Shown in pieces: positions 17,026-25,820 of a stretch of 64,000 nt of DNA. The position numbers were made by a program, and so were the translations under genes. Each line of letters begins with the position of its first letter. The stretch's first letter is position 1. The stretch is from contig NZ_AUMS01000004.1 in NCBI RefSeq assembly GCF_000430805.1, forward strand, positions 248,001-312,000, given 5' to 3'. The stretch comes from Chitinilyticum aquatile DSM 21506. Its GTDB lineage: Bacteria > Pseudomonadota > Gammaproteobacteria > Burkholderiales > Chitinibacteraceae. Under the pieces are notes generated by a model, which was given only the letters and a program-made list of their open reading frames with translations, was not told where the DNA came from and ran no database searches.

Positions 17026-17340
17026 CTAGAAAAGTTGCTGTTGTTCAGCAAGCACGGCATCAATCGTCGAATTCATATCGCCAATTCTACGCTGTATCGT
17101 GCCGATGTCAAAGCCGTCGCCGACACGCGTATGCAGGTATTCATGGGTCAGATTGAGTGCCGCCATGATGGCGATTTTCTCGATTCCGATTACCTTTCCG
17201 GCGTTCCGGATTTCATGCATGCGCTGATCAAGAAGCTGGACAGCCTGCAGCAAGGTCTGCTCCTCGTCTGCCGGGCAGGCCACGCGGAATTCACGCCCCA
17301 TGATGCTCACATCGAGCTGCTTGACGGTTTGCTCACTCAT
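17026..17340 (-). CDS. zapA: Cell division protein ZapA
   Basis: A 104-residue FtsZ-ring-associated protein that crosslinks FtsZ protofilaments at midcell. It opens VKQLDVSIMGREFRVACPAD (the ZapA/DUF710 opening) and continues EEQTLLQAVQLLDQRMHEIR and a C-terminal coiled coil, IAIMAALNLTHEYL to VLAEQQQLF. The start at 17340 overlaps the end of the upstream coiled-coil gene by 8 bases, indicating translational coupling. 6S RNA begins just after its stop. Identification is secure from sequence plus context. Confidence 0.94.
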   Translation of the reverse strand: MSEQTVKQLDVSIMGREFRVACPADEEQTLLQAVQLLDQRMHEIRNAGKVIGIEKIAIMAALNLTHEYLHTRVGDGFDIGTIQRRIGDMNSTIDAVLAEQQQLF

Positions 17341-17536
17341 CGCTGTTCTCCGGCAGTTTGGCCAGAATCGCCGCCACACGGTGCTTGCTGCCCTCGAGTT
17401 TTTCACCGAGCCGCACATTTTCCTCGCGCAGTGCCAGTACCTGCTGGCGCAGGCTGCGGTTTTCATTGCGCAGGCTGCTGGCCAGGCGCACAAGCTGGAT
17501 CACTTTGTCTTCCAGACTGGCAAGTTCTGCTTCCAT
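17333..17536 (-). CDS. ZapB-like / TIGR02449-type coiled-coil protein
   Basis: A 67-residue protein that is almost entirely one coiled coil: MEAELASLEDKVIQLVRLAS, then heptads through LRQQVLALREENVRLGEKLE. Small proteins of this type are found directly upstream of zapA in many beta- and gammaproteobacteria and are taken to act with ZapA at the division site. The name ZapB is by analogy; similarity of coiled coils is weak evidence. It overlaps zapA by 8 bases on the minus strand. Confidence 0.85.
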   Translation of the reverse strand: MEAELASLEDKVIQLVRLASSLRNENRSLRQQVLALREENVRLGEKLEGSKHRVAAILAKLPENSDE

Positions 17537-17626
17537 GAGGCTTTCCGTTGGGGTTAGACCGTTTACGATTGTATGCCATTTTCAGCATGACGCAGCGAAC
17601 TGGCACCATGCTGTCGCATACGGCAC

Positions 17627-18538
17627 TCAGTCTTCGTCTTCTTCCGCACCGACTTCCGGCAAATCGTCGAGTTTCATGCTGAATGTCGGCAAGGCCGTGA
17701 ATTCGTCCGGACGCTCGAGAGTCAGACGGCCCAGATTGCCGTTGCGGAAATCCGTGATGATGATTTCGGCAGCCTTCTGCTCGTCGATGCGCCCGCCACT
17801 CATCACCGCGCCACGCTGACGGGCAATACGGTTGAAGACATCTTCGACTTCGCCGTCGAGATCTTTCAGCTTGTAACGCTGCATCAGTGCATCGGGATAA
17901 CGCTCGCGCAGGGTCTGAATGGCAAACCACGACACATCAACTTCGTCATAGGCATTGCGCCCGATCGAACCACCCAGCGCCAGGCGGTAGCCGGTCAGCT
18001 CGCTTTCGAGCTTGGGCCACAAAAGGCCAGGTGTGTCATACAGGATGGTGCCGTCAGGCAGCTCGACACGCTGCTGGCTTTTCGTCACACCCGGTGTATC
18101 AGCCACATTGGCGATGCGGCGCTTCATCAGCGCATTCATCAGCGTTGATTTGCCCACGTTCGGAATGCCGAGGATCAGCGCCCGGATCGGCTTTTCGGCT
18201 CCGGTGCGGTGCGGCACAACCTGGCGGCACATCTCGGCAATCTTGCTGCCGGCGGAAGAACGACTTTCCTCACCGAGCAGCATCGCAGACGTATCGGGCT
18301 GCTTGCGGAACCACGCCAGCCAGGCCTGGTTGAGCTGCGGATCCGCCATGTCGGTCTTGTTGATGATGACAAGCGACGGGCGCTGACGATGACGGCGCAG
18401 CTGGTTGATCATGGGATTGCAGCTCGATACCGGCAGGCGCGCGTCGACTACTTCGATCACCATGTCGACCTTCGCCATGGTTTCCGCCACTTTCTTCCGG
18501 GCCGAGTGCATGTGCCCGGGAAACCATTGAATCGCCAT
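17627..18538 (-). CDS. rbgA: Ribosome biogenesis GTPase RbgA/YlqF (circularly permuted)
   Basis: A 303-residue GTPase acting in late 50S assembly. The motifs come in permuted order: G4 NKTD (in VIINKTDMAD) first, then G1 GIPNVGKST, then G3 DTPG in ILYDTPGLLWP. The N-terminus MAIQWFPGHMHSARKKVAET is the YlqF hallmark. The C-terminal domain ends in an acidic tail, EVGAEEDED. The start at 18538 is set by this hallmark; an upstream start adds five residues. It reads away from the DnaA-box region at 18.57-18.82 kb. Bacillus RbgA is essential; proteobacterial versions are less studied. Confidence 0.95.
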   Translation of the reverse strand: MAIQWFPGHMHSARKKVAETMAKVDMVIEVVDARLPVSSCNPMINQLRRHRQRPSLVIINKTDMADPQLNQAWLAWFRKQPDTSAMLLGEESRSSAGSKIAEMCRQVVPHRTGAEKPIRALILGIPNVGKSTLMNALMKRRIANVADTPGVTKSQQRVELPDGTILYDTPGLLWPKLESELTGYRLALGGSIGRNAYDEVDVSWFAIQTLRERYPDALMQRYKLKDLDGEVEDVFNRIARQRGAVMSGGRIDEQKAAEIIITDFRNGNLGRLTLERPDEFTALPTFSMKLDDLPEVGAEEDED

Positions 18539-18571
18539 CGTGCTTCCCCACAAAACGGCGGATTATACATC

Positions 18572-18819
18572 TTGTTCACAAAGCGCAAATCAAATCAATC
18601 ACTTGGCTTGTGGAAAAAGCGGGGCGACGCTGTGGAGAAGCCGGCAAGAGTGGCGCTGCGGATTTTCATCGCCAATTCATCCACAGCCTCAGGCCAAGTT
18701 AACCCCACAGCTTGCCAAACTGCAAGTCGATGAAAGAAAAGGTGAAATCGAGTTATCCACAGGAAAACGACGACACTATTATCTGTTCCTATCCTTTCTC
18801 ATCCAACTGTGTAGATAAG
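18572..18819. promoter_or_regulatory. DnaA-box cluster, module 1
   Basis: The 355-base gap between rbgA and the TlpA gene contains TTGTTCACA (18572-18580), a perfect consensus DnaA box TTATCCACA (18753-18761), a reverse near-box TGTAGATAA (18811-18819) and several weaker TGTGGA/TCCACA half-matches. An AT-richer pyrimidine tract, TTCCTATC..., begins exactly 33 bases after the start of the perfect box. The same pattern recurs at 20189-20405. A DnaA-binding locus is likely; full oriC function is not shown. Confidence 0.55.
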
Positions 18820-18893
18820 CGGAACATTCATCAGCAGCAGCAGTCTGAACGGCCGCCCTGCAGTAGAATGGGCGGACACTGGAAGCATGAACC

Positions 18894-19388
18894 GTGAAAA
18901 AACACCTGATACCGATACTGGCAGGCATTGCCATCGTGACTGCAAGCGCAGTCTTTCTGCTGCGCTCTGCACCGCAAGCACCCAAGCTGACTTTCAAAAC
19001 GTTAGACAACCAGTCGATGAGCCTCGGTCAGCTGAAGGGCAAAGTGGTCCTGGTCAATTTCTGGGCTACAAGCTGCTCTGGCTGCATGGCAGAAATGCCG
19101 GATCTGATTCGCATCCAGCAGCGCTTCGGGAAAGAGGGCTACCAGACCGTTGCCATTGCAATGGCCTATGACCAGCGCAGCTACATCGACACCTATCAGC
19201 AGAAAACACAAATGCCTTTCCTGATCAGCCACGATACGGAAAACAGGGCTGCAGATGCATTCGGTGGCGTGACGCTGACACCAACGACCTTCCTGATCGG
19301 GAAAAACGGCGAAATCCTGCAGAAGTACATCGGAACACCGGACATGGAAGAGCTGCAAAGCCGCATACAAACCGCGCTACGCAGTTAA
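18894..19388 (+). CDS. TlpA/ResA-type periplasmic thioredoxin with CSGC active site
   Basis: A 164-residue membrane-anchored thioredoxin. The N-terminal signal anchor covers residues 5-24. The fold carries KGKVVLVNFWATSCSGCMAE, whose active site is C-S-G-C with Ser instead of the usual Trp before the first Cys, then a cis-proline in LTPTTFLIGKNGEIL. Similar proteins reduce apocytochrome c or protect periplasmic thiols. The GTG start at 18894 has GGAAG 8 bases upstream. It stands alone between the two DnaA-box modules, with a palindromic element just after its stop. The redox partner is unknown. Confidence 0.9.
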   Translation: MKKHLIPILAGIAIVTASAVFLLRSAPQAPKLTFKTLDNQSMSLGQLKGKVVLVNFWATSCSGCMAEMPDLIRIQQRFGKEGYQTVAIAMAYDQRSYIDTYQQKTQMPFLISHDTENRAADAFGGVTLTPTTFLIGKNGEILQKYIGTPDMEELQSRIQTALRS

Positions 19389-19395
19389 TTGGCAT

Positions 19396-19440
19396 GTATA
19401 TGCATGAAACCCTTTAATCCAAAAGGTTTCATGCATATAC
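19396..19440. repeat. Copy of the GTATAT...ATATAC palindrome family (perfect arms)
   Basis: GTATATGCATGAAACC(C)TTT pairs almost perfectly with AAAAGGTTTCATGCATATAC, eight bases past the TlpA-family stop. It is the cleanest copy, with a stem that differs from the other copies except at the ends. Likely to act as terminator for the thioredoxin gene. Confidence 0.85.
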
Positions 19441-19585
19441 GCTTGCTGGTATCTAATGATCTGCTGCGAGCAATCAAACAGGGCCGGCTTGCAGGATGCA
19501 GATGGTTCCCGCTGCAGCGACATTTGCTGCGGGCTGTTGTGCATCCAACGTATACTGGCGCACCTCTGCATTGCACGGATCCGTC

Positions 19586-20182
19586 ATGATCGGTCGACTC
19601 ACCGGGCTGATAGCCGAAAAACAGCCTCCTCACCTGCTGCTGGACGTCAACGGCACCGGCTACGAGCTGGATGTGCCGATGAGCACCTTCTATGTGCTGC
19701 CACATTCCGGTGAACGCTGCATGCTGTACACGCATCTGGTCATCCGTGAAGACGCGCACCAGTTGTACGGTTTTGCCACCCGGCAGGAACGTGACACCTT
19801 TCGCGAGCTGATCAAGGTCACCGGCATCGGGCCAAAAATCGGTCTGGCGATCCTTTCCGGCATGAACAGCGAGGAATTTGCCCAGGCATTGGCCGGTGAA
19901 GACATCGTGCGGCTATCCAAAATCCCCGGTATTGGCAAGAAAACCGCAGAACGGCTGGTACTGGAACTGCGTGGCAAGCTCGGAAAACTGGTCAGTGCCG
20001 GACCGCTATTCGAAGCTGCCGGCAAGCTCACCACCGAAACACCGGCCAGGGATGACGTACTGCAGGCCTTGCTGGCGCTGGGTTACAACGAGCGCGAAGC
20101 CACTGCGGCAGTCAAGACGCTGCCGGCGGATACCGATGTCAGCAATGGCATCCGCATGGCGCTCAAGGCCCTAGCCAGATAA
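19586..20182 (+). CDS. ruvA: Holliday junction branch-migration protein RuvA
   Basis: A 198-residue DNA-binding subunit of RuvAB. Domain I (1-64) opens [20 protein letters not shown]. Domain II has the two helix-hairpin-helix motifs ([18 protein letters not shown] and [19 protein letters not shown]). The flexible linker follows, then domain III (about 148-198, [20 protein letters not shown]), which contacts RuvB. The start at 19586 gives the universal N-terminus. ruvC is not in the window. The gene is separated from ruvB by a PAP2 phosphatase gene and the second DnaA-box module, so ruvA and ruvB may not be one tight operon here. Confidence 0.97.
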   Translation: MIGRLTGLIAEKQPPHLLLDVNGTGYELDVPMSTFYVLPHSGERCMLYTHLVIREDAHQLYGFATRQERDTFRELIKVTGIGPKIGLAILSGMNSEEFAQALAGEDIVRLSKIPGIGKKTAERLVLELRGKLGKLVSAGPLFEAAGKLTTETPARDDVLQALLALGYNEREATAAVKTLPADTDVSNGIRMALKALAR

Positions 20183-20188
20183 GCCGGC

Positions 20189-20405
20189 TTGTTCACAGCC
20201 CGGCTGGGGATAAACGGTTTGCTGACGTGAATAAGTGCCACCAGAGCGATGGTGGACGATTCTTATCGCCAGTTTCCCAACAGCCAAAATGGTATGTTGT
20301 TCCCAGCTTGGGAAGCATCCCAGTGGCTTGATTGGCAATGGAAAAACCGGTTTATCCACAACCCTCGGCCAGACTTATCCATTATTCCTATCTTTTCTTA
20401 TTCAA
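20189..20405. promoter_or_regulatory. DnaA-box cluster, module 2
   Basis: In the 381-base gap after ruvA: TTGTTCACA (20189-20197), a perfect TTATCCACA (20352-20360), TTATCCATT (20375) and a pyrimidine tract TTCCTATCTTTTCTTA... at 20385-20405. The tract matches that of module 1 at 18 of 21 bases and starts at the same 33-base distance from the perfect box. The order of elements is the same as in module 1, 1.6 kb away. Confidence 0.55.
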
Positions 20406-20563
20406 AGATTTAGGAAGCAGCTGTGAAAACGTGACGATGCCGTGTTTTCATGGCAGATGGCATTGATTCAGAATTTTGCCAAGTGCAAAACTTACAGTCA
20501 GTAGCCTGAACCTGGCCGCGCTTTGGCAGTCTTGAGCGTATCGAAACACACATCCCAACGTCC

Positions 20564-21178
20564 ATGCGCCTGATTCTTGGCTTTACACTGCTGCTGGGAT
20601 TCGTGTTCTTGCTGCAGGCTTTTCCGGCATTGGCAGATCTGGATACTTTTGCAGGCCGCTGGTGGTATGCACGCAGTGACTGGCTGGTGTTGTTCAGCCA
20701 GCTGATTGGTCTGATTGGCAGTGGCGTTGTGACACTCTTGCTGGCCATCGTGCTCGCTTGCTGGTTTGCATTCGCCAAACAGGACCGCTTTGCTGCCTTG
20801 CTCATACCGGCGGGATTGCTTGGCAGCTGGGGCCTGAACTATCTGGCCAAGAGCCTGATTGCACGCCCAAGGCCACACTGGGAACATCTGATGCAGGTAG
20901 ACAGCAGCTCGTTTCCCAGTGGACATGCGATGGCTGCACTGTCACTGGGCGTGTTGCTCGCCAGCGTACTCATCCGGCATTACCCGAGGCTGCAATTACT
21001 CTGGCTCGCGCTGGCGGGAATCTGGGTGCTGCTGTCGGGAATCGCGCGCCTGGTGCTCGGAGTTCATTACCTGACCGACATTCTGGCGGCCTATCTGCTC
21101 GCTGGAGTCTGGTGCTGTCTGCTATTGCACTGGTATTCGCGCAGAACCGCGCCATCTGGCTGCTGCACGCAGAGCTAG
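20564..21178 (+). CDS. PAP2 family membrane phosphatase
   Basis: A 204-residue integral membrane phosphatase with about five or six hydrophobic segments. All three phosphatase motifs are present: [19 protein letters not shown] (catalytic His) and [16 protein letters not shown] (second His and Asp). Such enzymes dephosphorylate undecaprenyl pyrophosphate or phosphatidic-type lipids at the periplasmic face. The ATG at 20564 begins directly at the first membrane segment. It lies between ruvA and ruvB on the same strand with a 53-base gap to ruvB. Its link to recombination is positional only. Confidence 0.92.
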   Translation: MRLILGFTLLLGFVFLLQAFPALADLDTFAGRWWYARSDWLVLFSQLIGLIGSGVVTLLLAIVLACWFAFAKQDRFAALLIPAGLLGSWGLNYLAKSLIARPRPHWEHLMQVDSSSFPSGHAMAALSLGVLLASVLIRHYPRLQLLWLALAGIWVLLSGIARLVLGVHYLTDILAAYLLAGVWCCLLLHWYSRRTAPSGCCTQS

Positions 21179-21231
21179 GTCTGCAAAATGGTGTACGATC
21201 GTTCTTTTATTGCCCATCGACATCGGCCAAC

Positions 21232-22278
21232 ATGATCGAAACCGATACCCTTTCTGCCCTGCCTGCCGAGCGCATGGTGACAGCCAAAACGCTATCGCAG
21301 CAGGAAGAACAGCTTGAGCGTGCGCTGCGTCCCAAGCTGCTCGATGAATACGTTGGCCAGCTCAAGGCACGCGGGCAGCTGGAAATTTTCATCGAAGCCG
21401 CCAAAAAACGCGGCGAAGCACTCGATCATGTGCTGCTCTTCGGTCCGCCGGGGCTGGGCAAGACCACGCTGGCGCACATCATCGCGCGCGAGCTGGGCGT
21501 GAATTTGCGCCAGACTTCCGGACCGGTGCTGGAACGCGCCGGTGATCTGGCGGCAATACTGACCAATCTTGAGCCGCACGATGTGCTGTTCATCGACGAG
21601 ATCCACCGCCTGTCACCGGTGGTCGAAGAAATCCTCTATCCGGCGCTGGAAGATTTCCAGCTCGACATCATGATCGGCGAAGGGCCGGCCGCACGCTCGG
21701 TGAAACTCGATCTGCCACCGTTCACGCTCGTGGGTGCCACGACGCGTGCGGGCATGCTGACCAATCCGCTGCGCGACCGTTTCGGCATTGTTGCCCGGCT
21801 GGAGTTTTACACGGCAGAAGAATTGGCACGTATCGTCGTACGATCCTCGGATTTATTGGGTGTGAAGATGGATACTGAGGGGGCGTATGAAGTAGCGCGC
21901 CGCTCGCGCGGCACGCCGCGCATTGCCAACCGCCTGCTGCGCCGCGTGCGTGATTACGCCGAAGTGAAACACGACGGCATGGTGACGCGCGAAGTAGCCG
22001 ACCTTGCCCTGCAGATGCTCGACGTCGATCACGCCGGGCTTGATGTCATGGACCGCAAGCTCCTCTCGGCCGTCATCGAGAAATTCGGCGGTGGCCCGGT
22101 CGGGCTCGACAATGTGGCCGCAGCCATCGGCGAATCACCCGACACCATCGAGGATGTGCTGGAACCTTATCTGATCCAGCAGGGTCTGCTGCAGCGTACG
22201 CCGCGCGGGCGCATGGCCACTTTGTCTGCTTACCAGCATTTCGGCCTGCCTGAGCCGCGCAATGAAACGGGCCGATGA
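21232..22278 (+). CDS. ruvB: Holliday junction helicase RuvB
   Basis: A 348-residue AAA+ motor of the RuvAB complex. It has the family lead [13 protein letters not shown], Walker [15 protein letters not shown], Walker [11 protein letters not shown], sensor 1 (LVGATTRAG), arginine finger region NPLRDRFGI and a winged-helix C-terminus ([17 protein letters not shown]). The start at 21232 gives the normal N-terminal extension of about 30 residues; the frame upstream overlaps the PAP2 gene and is not credible. It is followed at 22409 by the tol-pal operon, the usual order in betaproteobacteria. Confidence 0.97.
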   Translation: MIETDTLSALPAERMVTAKTLSQQEEQLERALRPKLLDEYVGQLKARGQLEIFIEAAKKRGEALDHVLLFGPPGLGKTTLAHIIARELGVNLRQTSGPVLERAGDLAAILTNLEPHDVLFIDEIHRLSPVVEEILYPALEDFQLDIMIGEGPAARSVKLDLPPFTLVGATTRAGMLTNPLRDRFGIVARLEFYTAEELARIVVRSSDLLGVKMDTEGAYEVARRSRGTPRIANRLLRRVRDYAEVKHDGMVTREVADLALQMLDVDHAGLDVMDRKLLSAVIEKFGGGPVGLDNVAAAIGESPDTIEDVLEPYLIQQGLLQRTPRGRMATLSAYQHFGLPEPRNETGR

Positions 22279-22408
22279 CGTTTTGTGACAAGAGAACAAT
22301 GACAATTGCACGGGAATGCGGTGAAAATGCGGCTGTTCTGCCCATTTTTGCAGCATTGCCCCAGCCAAGCCTGAAACAAACCACGCATTCCGAGGAGAAC
22401 CGTGCGTC

Positions 22409-23086
22409 ATGAACGCTCCCGTTGAAGACATGTCCATCATTTCACTGGTACTGCAGGCCAGTTTTGTCGTGCAGGCCGTCATGGTGATTCTGCTGGTGTT
22501 GTCCTTCCTGTCCTGGTGGTACATCTTCAGCAAGCATTTCACGATTTCGGCAGCGAAAAAGAAAACCGACCAGTTCGAGGAACGGTTCTGGGGCGGCTCC
22601 GATGTGTCGGCGCTGTATGAACAGGTACGCCGCGAACACGGCGTCGGCATGGAAAACATCTTCGAGGCCGGTTTTGCCGAATTCCTGAAACTGCGCCAGA
22701 AGGCCGGCATGGAATTGTCCGACGTGATGGAAGGCACCCGCCGCGCGATGCGCGCCGCCTGCCAGCGCGAACTCGATTATCTCGACAAGCACACGTCCTT
22801 CCTGGCGTCTGTCGGTTCGGTATCGCCCTACATCGGCCTGTTCGGCACCGTCTGGGGCATCATGTATGCCTTCAAGGGCCTGGGTAATGTCGGTGCCGCC
22901 ACGCTGGCCACCGTCGCCCCGCACATTGCCGAAGCGCTGGTTGCCACCGCCATCGGCCTGTTTGCCGCAATTCCGGCAGTCGTAGCCTACAACCGCTTTG
23001 CGGCCGATGCCGACCGCCTGGCCAACCGCTTCGACACCTTCATCGAAGAATTCAGCAACATCCTGCAACGCCAAAGTGTGCGCTAA
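22409..23086 (+). CDS. tolQ: Tol-Pal system proton-channel subunit TolQ
   Basis: A 225-residue inner-membrane protein, homologous to ExbB and MotA, that with TolR uses the proton motive force to energise TolA. It has three hydrophobic segments (about 15-37, 130-155, 165-190). The second and third contain the signature SVSPYIGLFGTVWGIMYAF and HIAEALVATAIGLFAAIPAV. GAGGAG lies upstream of the ATG. It is the first gene of tolQ-tolR-tolA-tolB-pal-cpoB. The thioesterase gene ybgC that often precedes it is absent; ruvB is next door instead. Confidence 0.96.
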   Translation: MNAPVEDMSIISLVLQASFVVQAVMVILLVLSFLSWWYIFSKHFTISAAKKKTDQFEERFWGGSDVSALYEQVRREHGVGMENIFEAGFAEFLKLRQKAGMELSDVMEGTRRAMRAACQRELDYLDKHTSFLASVGSVSPYIGLFGTVWGIMYAFKGLGNVGAATLATVAPHIAEALVATAIGLFAAIPAVVAYNRFAADADRLANRFDTFIEEFSNILQRQSVR

Positions 23087-23098
23087 GGAGAGACGGCC

Positions 23099-23521
23099 AT
23101 GAATCGTCGTCGTCCGCGTCGCGCCAAGAGCGAAATCAACGTCGTTCCCTATATCGACGTGATGCTGGTACTGCTGGTGATCTTCATGGTGGCTGCACCC
23201 ATGATGCAGCAGGGCACGGTCGAGCTGCCCAGTGTCGGCAAGACCGCCAACCAGCCAAACCAGAAACCGCCGCTTTTCGTCATCATCGACAAGGATGGTG
23301 CGCTGCAATTGCAGGAAAAGCAGGAACAGAAAGGCGAATCGTATCCGGACGCCGCTGCGCTGATTGCCGCAGTGAAAGGAATGGCCGGGCAGGGAACTGA
23401 CGCGCGCCCGGTCGTGATTTCGGCAGACAAGAATGTGCGCTACGAGCAGGTGATGAACGTGATGGATGGCCTCAAGCAGGCTGAAATCGAGCGCGTCGGC
23501 CTGCAGGTGCAGGCCAGATAA
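23099..23521 (+). CDS. tolR: Tol-Pal system protein TolR
   Basis: A 140-residue single-span protein (hydrophobic about 20-40) of the ExbD/TolR family. The membrane Asp is in NVVPYIDVMLVLLVIFMV and the periplasmic domain ends ERVGLQVQAR. The N-terminus is very basic (MNRRRPRRAKSEIN). It partners TolQ in proton coupling. AAGGAGAG lies 6 bases before the start. The stop codon TAA is immediately followed by the tolA start region, so TolR and TolA are translationally coupled. Confidence 0.96.
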   Translation: MNRRRPRRAKSEINVVPYIDVMLVLLVIFMVAAPMMQQGTVELPSVGKTANQPNQKPPLFVIIDKDGALQLQEKQEQKGESYPDAAALIAAVKGMAGQGTDARPVVISADKNVRYEQVMNVMDGLKQAEIERVGLQVQAR

Positions 23522-23524
23522 GTG

Positions 23525-24406
23525 ATGCGCAGGGAAGAATTATTCGACCGTGACGAACGCAAGGGCCTGGCTTTTGCGTTGACACTTGCCATGCACGTGC
23601 TGCTGGCGCTGGCTCTGCTGCTGTCAGTGCAGTGGAAAACCCAGCAGCCCAAGCCGGTACAGGTCGAGCTGTGGGGCGGGCCGCCGCCGGCACCGGTGCC
23701 GGAAAAAACCGTGGTCGAACCCGAAGTGGTAAAACCGGTGGTGAAACCGCAGCCGGAAACGGAAAGCAAGCCGGCGGACATTGCCGAAAAGGTGAAACCG
23801 ACACCCACGCCGGCACCCAAGGCAACGCCGACGCCGCGCCCGACTCCGACACCCAGACCGACGCCGACACCAACGGCCAAACCTAGTCCGGCTCCGGTCA
23901 AGGCTACGCCTGTGCCGGTCAAGCCAAGCCCGGTTGTCAAACCGACTCCGGCTAAGGAAAAACCGAAGAAACAGAATGACGACAGTGATCTCGCCAATGC
24001 GCTGTCGCTGGACAATTTGGTGAAGGCCGATCCGAATGCCAAGCCCCAGCCGGGTGGCAAGCCCGGTGGTACGGGCAGCAATCCGAAGGCGACGGGCAAT
24101 GGCCCGGGTGCGGGTGCCGGCAGCGGGCTGGGCAAGGGTTATGTTGACAGTGTTGGGGCATTGATCAGACCCAAAATCAATTACCCTGGGACACCAAAAC
24201 CGGACTCAACGGTTCATTACAAGATACTGCTCTTCCCGACTGGCGAAATTCGTGACGTCATTCTGGTCAAGGCAAGCAATGATCCTGAATGGGATAAAGC
24301 GGTGGAGTCTGCCATTCGCAGAACGACTCCTTTCCCAAAACCACCTGGTGGTGCATCGTTTAGTGAGTTCTCAGGCGTTGTCTGGAAATTCAACTCGTAT
24401 AACTAA
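23525..24406 (+). CDS. tolA: Tol-Pal system protein TolA with proline/threonine-rich linker
   Basis: A 293-residue protein that spans the periplasm and links TolQR to TolB and Pal. It has a single membrane helix (about 16-37), then a long linker rich in Pro, Lys and Thr with TPTP-type repeats (about 95-150) instead of the Lys/Ala helix of E. coli. A Gly-rich segment follows, then a C-terminal TonB-like domain (about 205-293). The start is the ATG at 23525; a GTG one codon earlier overlaps the tolR stop. The final 90 codons are visibly richer in A/T than the linker and the neighbouring genes, as if the C-terminal domain had a separate history. Confidence 0.9.
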   Translation: MRREELFDRDERKGLAFALTLAMHVLLALALLLSVQWKTQQPKPVQVELWGGPPPAPVPEKTVVEPEVVKPVVKPQPETESKPADIAEKVKPTPTPAPKATPTPRPTPTPRPTPTPTAKPSPAPVKATPVPVKPSPVVKPTPAKEKPKKQNDDSDLANALSLDNLVKADPNAKPQPGGKPGGTGSNPKATGNGPGAGAGSGLGKGYVDSVGALIRPKINYPGTPKPDSTVHYKILLFPTGEIRDVILVKASNDPEWDKAVESAIRRTTPFPKPPGGASFSEFSGVVWKFNSYN

Positions 24407-24426
24407 TTAAAAGGAGATACTGATTT

Positions 24427-25695
24427 ATGAAATGGATGAAACAGATTCTATTCTCCTTGGCAGCATTGCTATTGATGGTCGGGAATGCACAGGCTGATAT
24501 GGTGGTGGAGGTGTATGGCTATGGCAGCCAGCAATACCCGATCGCAATTGCACCATTCCAGAACGAGGTGGGGCTGAAACAGCCGATTACGCCGGTCATC
24601 AGCAATGATCTGACGCTCTCCGGCCTGTTCAAGGTCAGCAGTGCCGGCGATCTCTCGCCGGTACCGTTTGCGCCAGCAGACCTGAATGCAGCCCCACTGC
24701 TGCAGCGTGGTGCGCAGACCGCATTGATCGGTCGCACCGAAATGCAGGGCAATGAGCTGGTGATCCGCTTCTGGCTGATTGATCTGGCCAGCAAGAAGGA
24801 ACTGCTGAATCTGGAAAAGCGCGGTTCCCCTGCGCTGGCGCGCCGCATGGCACACCAGATTGCCGACATGATTTATGAAAAGATCACCGGCAAGAAGGGC
24901 GCCTTTGCTTCCCGCATCGCCTATGTGCTGAAAACTGCACCAAACCGCTTCGAGCTGCAGGTGGCCGATGCCGATGGCTACGGCGCGCAGAGTGTGCTGA
25001 CTTCCAAGCTGCCGATCATGTCGCCGAAATGGTCGCCCGATGGCGGCAAGCTCGCATATGTGTCGTTCGAACAGCAGAAACCCACGGTGTTCATTCATGA
25101 ACTTGCCACCGGCAAACGCTGGGCGGCAGCGAACTTCAAGGGCAGCAACTCGGCGCCGGCCTGGTCGCCGGATGGGCGACAGCTGGCCGTGGTGCTGACC
25201 AAGGATGGTGGCAGTCACATTTACCTGGTCAATACCGATGGCAGCAATCTGAAGCGCCTGACCACCAGTGGTGAAATCAATACCGAGCCGGTATTCGGCC
25301 CGGATGGTCGCATCTATTTCACGTCCGATCGTGGTGGCAGCCCGCAGATCTACCGCATGACCCGCGAAGGCAACAGCGTCGAGCGCGTGACGTTTGGCGG
25401 CGCCTACAACGCCGGCGCGAAGTTCTCGCCCGACGGCAAGAGCATGACCTACGTGACCCGTGATGGTGGCTATCGTGTCGCCGTGATGGATCTGGCTACC
25501 CGCCAGGCGATGACGCTGACCGATTCCGGTCTGGATGATTCGCCGACGTTTGCCCCGAATGGCCAGATGATTCTGTATGAAACCGGTGCACGCGGTTCGC
25601 TGGCGGTTGTGTCGGTGGATGGTCGCGTGAAGCAGCGCCTGAAATCGCAGAATGGCGACGTCCGTCAGCCGGCCTGGGGGCCGATGCTGCCGTAA
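24427..25695 (+). CDS. tolB: Tol-Pal system beta-propeller protein TolB
   Basis: A 422-residue periplasmic protein with a signal peptide (cleavage after NAQA, residue 23). The N-terminal TolB_N domain (about 24-160) reads IAPFQNEVGLKQP and PVISNDLTLSGLFKV. A six-bladed propeller of WD40-like PD40 repeats follows (SPKWSPDGGKLAYVS, APAWSPDGRQLAVVL, EPVFGPDGRIYFTS, GAKFSPDGKSMTYVT, SPTFAPNGQMILYE). It binds Pal and TolA. AAAGGAG lies upstream of the ATG, and the gap to tolA is 20 bases. Confidence 0.97.
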   Translation: MKWMKQILFSLAALLLMVGNAQADMVVEVYGYGSQQYPIAIAPFQNEVGLKQPITPVISNDLTLSGLFKVSSAGDLSPVPFAPADLNAAPLLQRGAQTALIGRTEMQGNELVIRFWLIDLASKKELLNLEKRGSPALARRMAHQIADMIYEKITGKKGAFASRIAYVLKTAPNRFELQVADADGYGAQSVLTSKLPIMSPKWSPDGGKLAYVSFEQQKPTVFIHELATGKRWAAANFKGSNSAPAWSPDGRQLAVVLTKDGGSHIYLVNTDGSNLKRLTTSGEINTEPVFGPDGRIYFTSDRGGSPQIYRMTREGNSVERVTFGGAYNAGAKFSPDGKSMTYVTRDGGYRVAVMDLATRQAMTLTDSGLDDSPTFAPNGQMILYETGARGSLAVVSVDGRVKQRLKSQNGDVRQPAWGPMLP

Positions 25696-25820
25696 GGGCA
25701 AGACATGAAGATGCGGCCTGATGCTGCATTTTCGGGGAATTCCGGGGAACTGATGGCAAATTTGTCGCTCTTTTCCGGATGCGAGTTTCAAATTTCTGCA
25801 AATTGCAAAGGAGTATTCCG

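Noticed and set aside
18540..18893. The DnaA-box gap as the chromosomal origin
   Set aside because: There is one perfect box plus weaker ones and no dnaA, dnaN or parAB nearby; a second similar module at 20.2-20.4 kb makes a titration or regulatory role as likely. Left as a finding, not called an origin.
20758..21231. Upstream extension of the ruvB frame by 158 codons
   Set aside because: It overlaps the PAP2 phosphatase gene, whose motifs are complete, and RuvB proteins begin at the chosen ATG.
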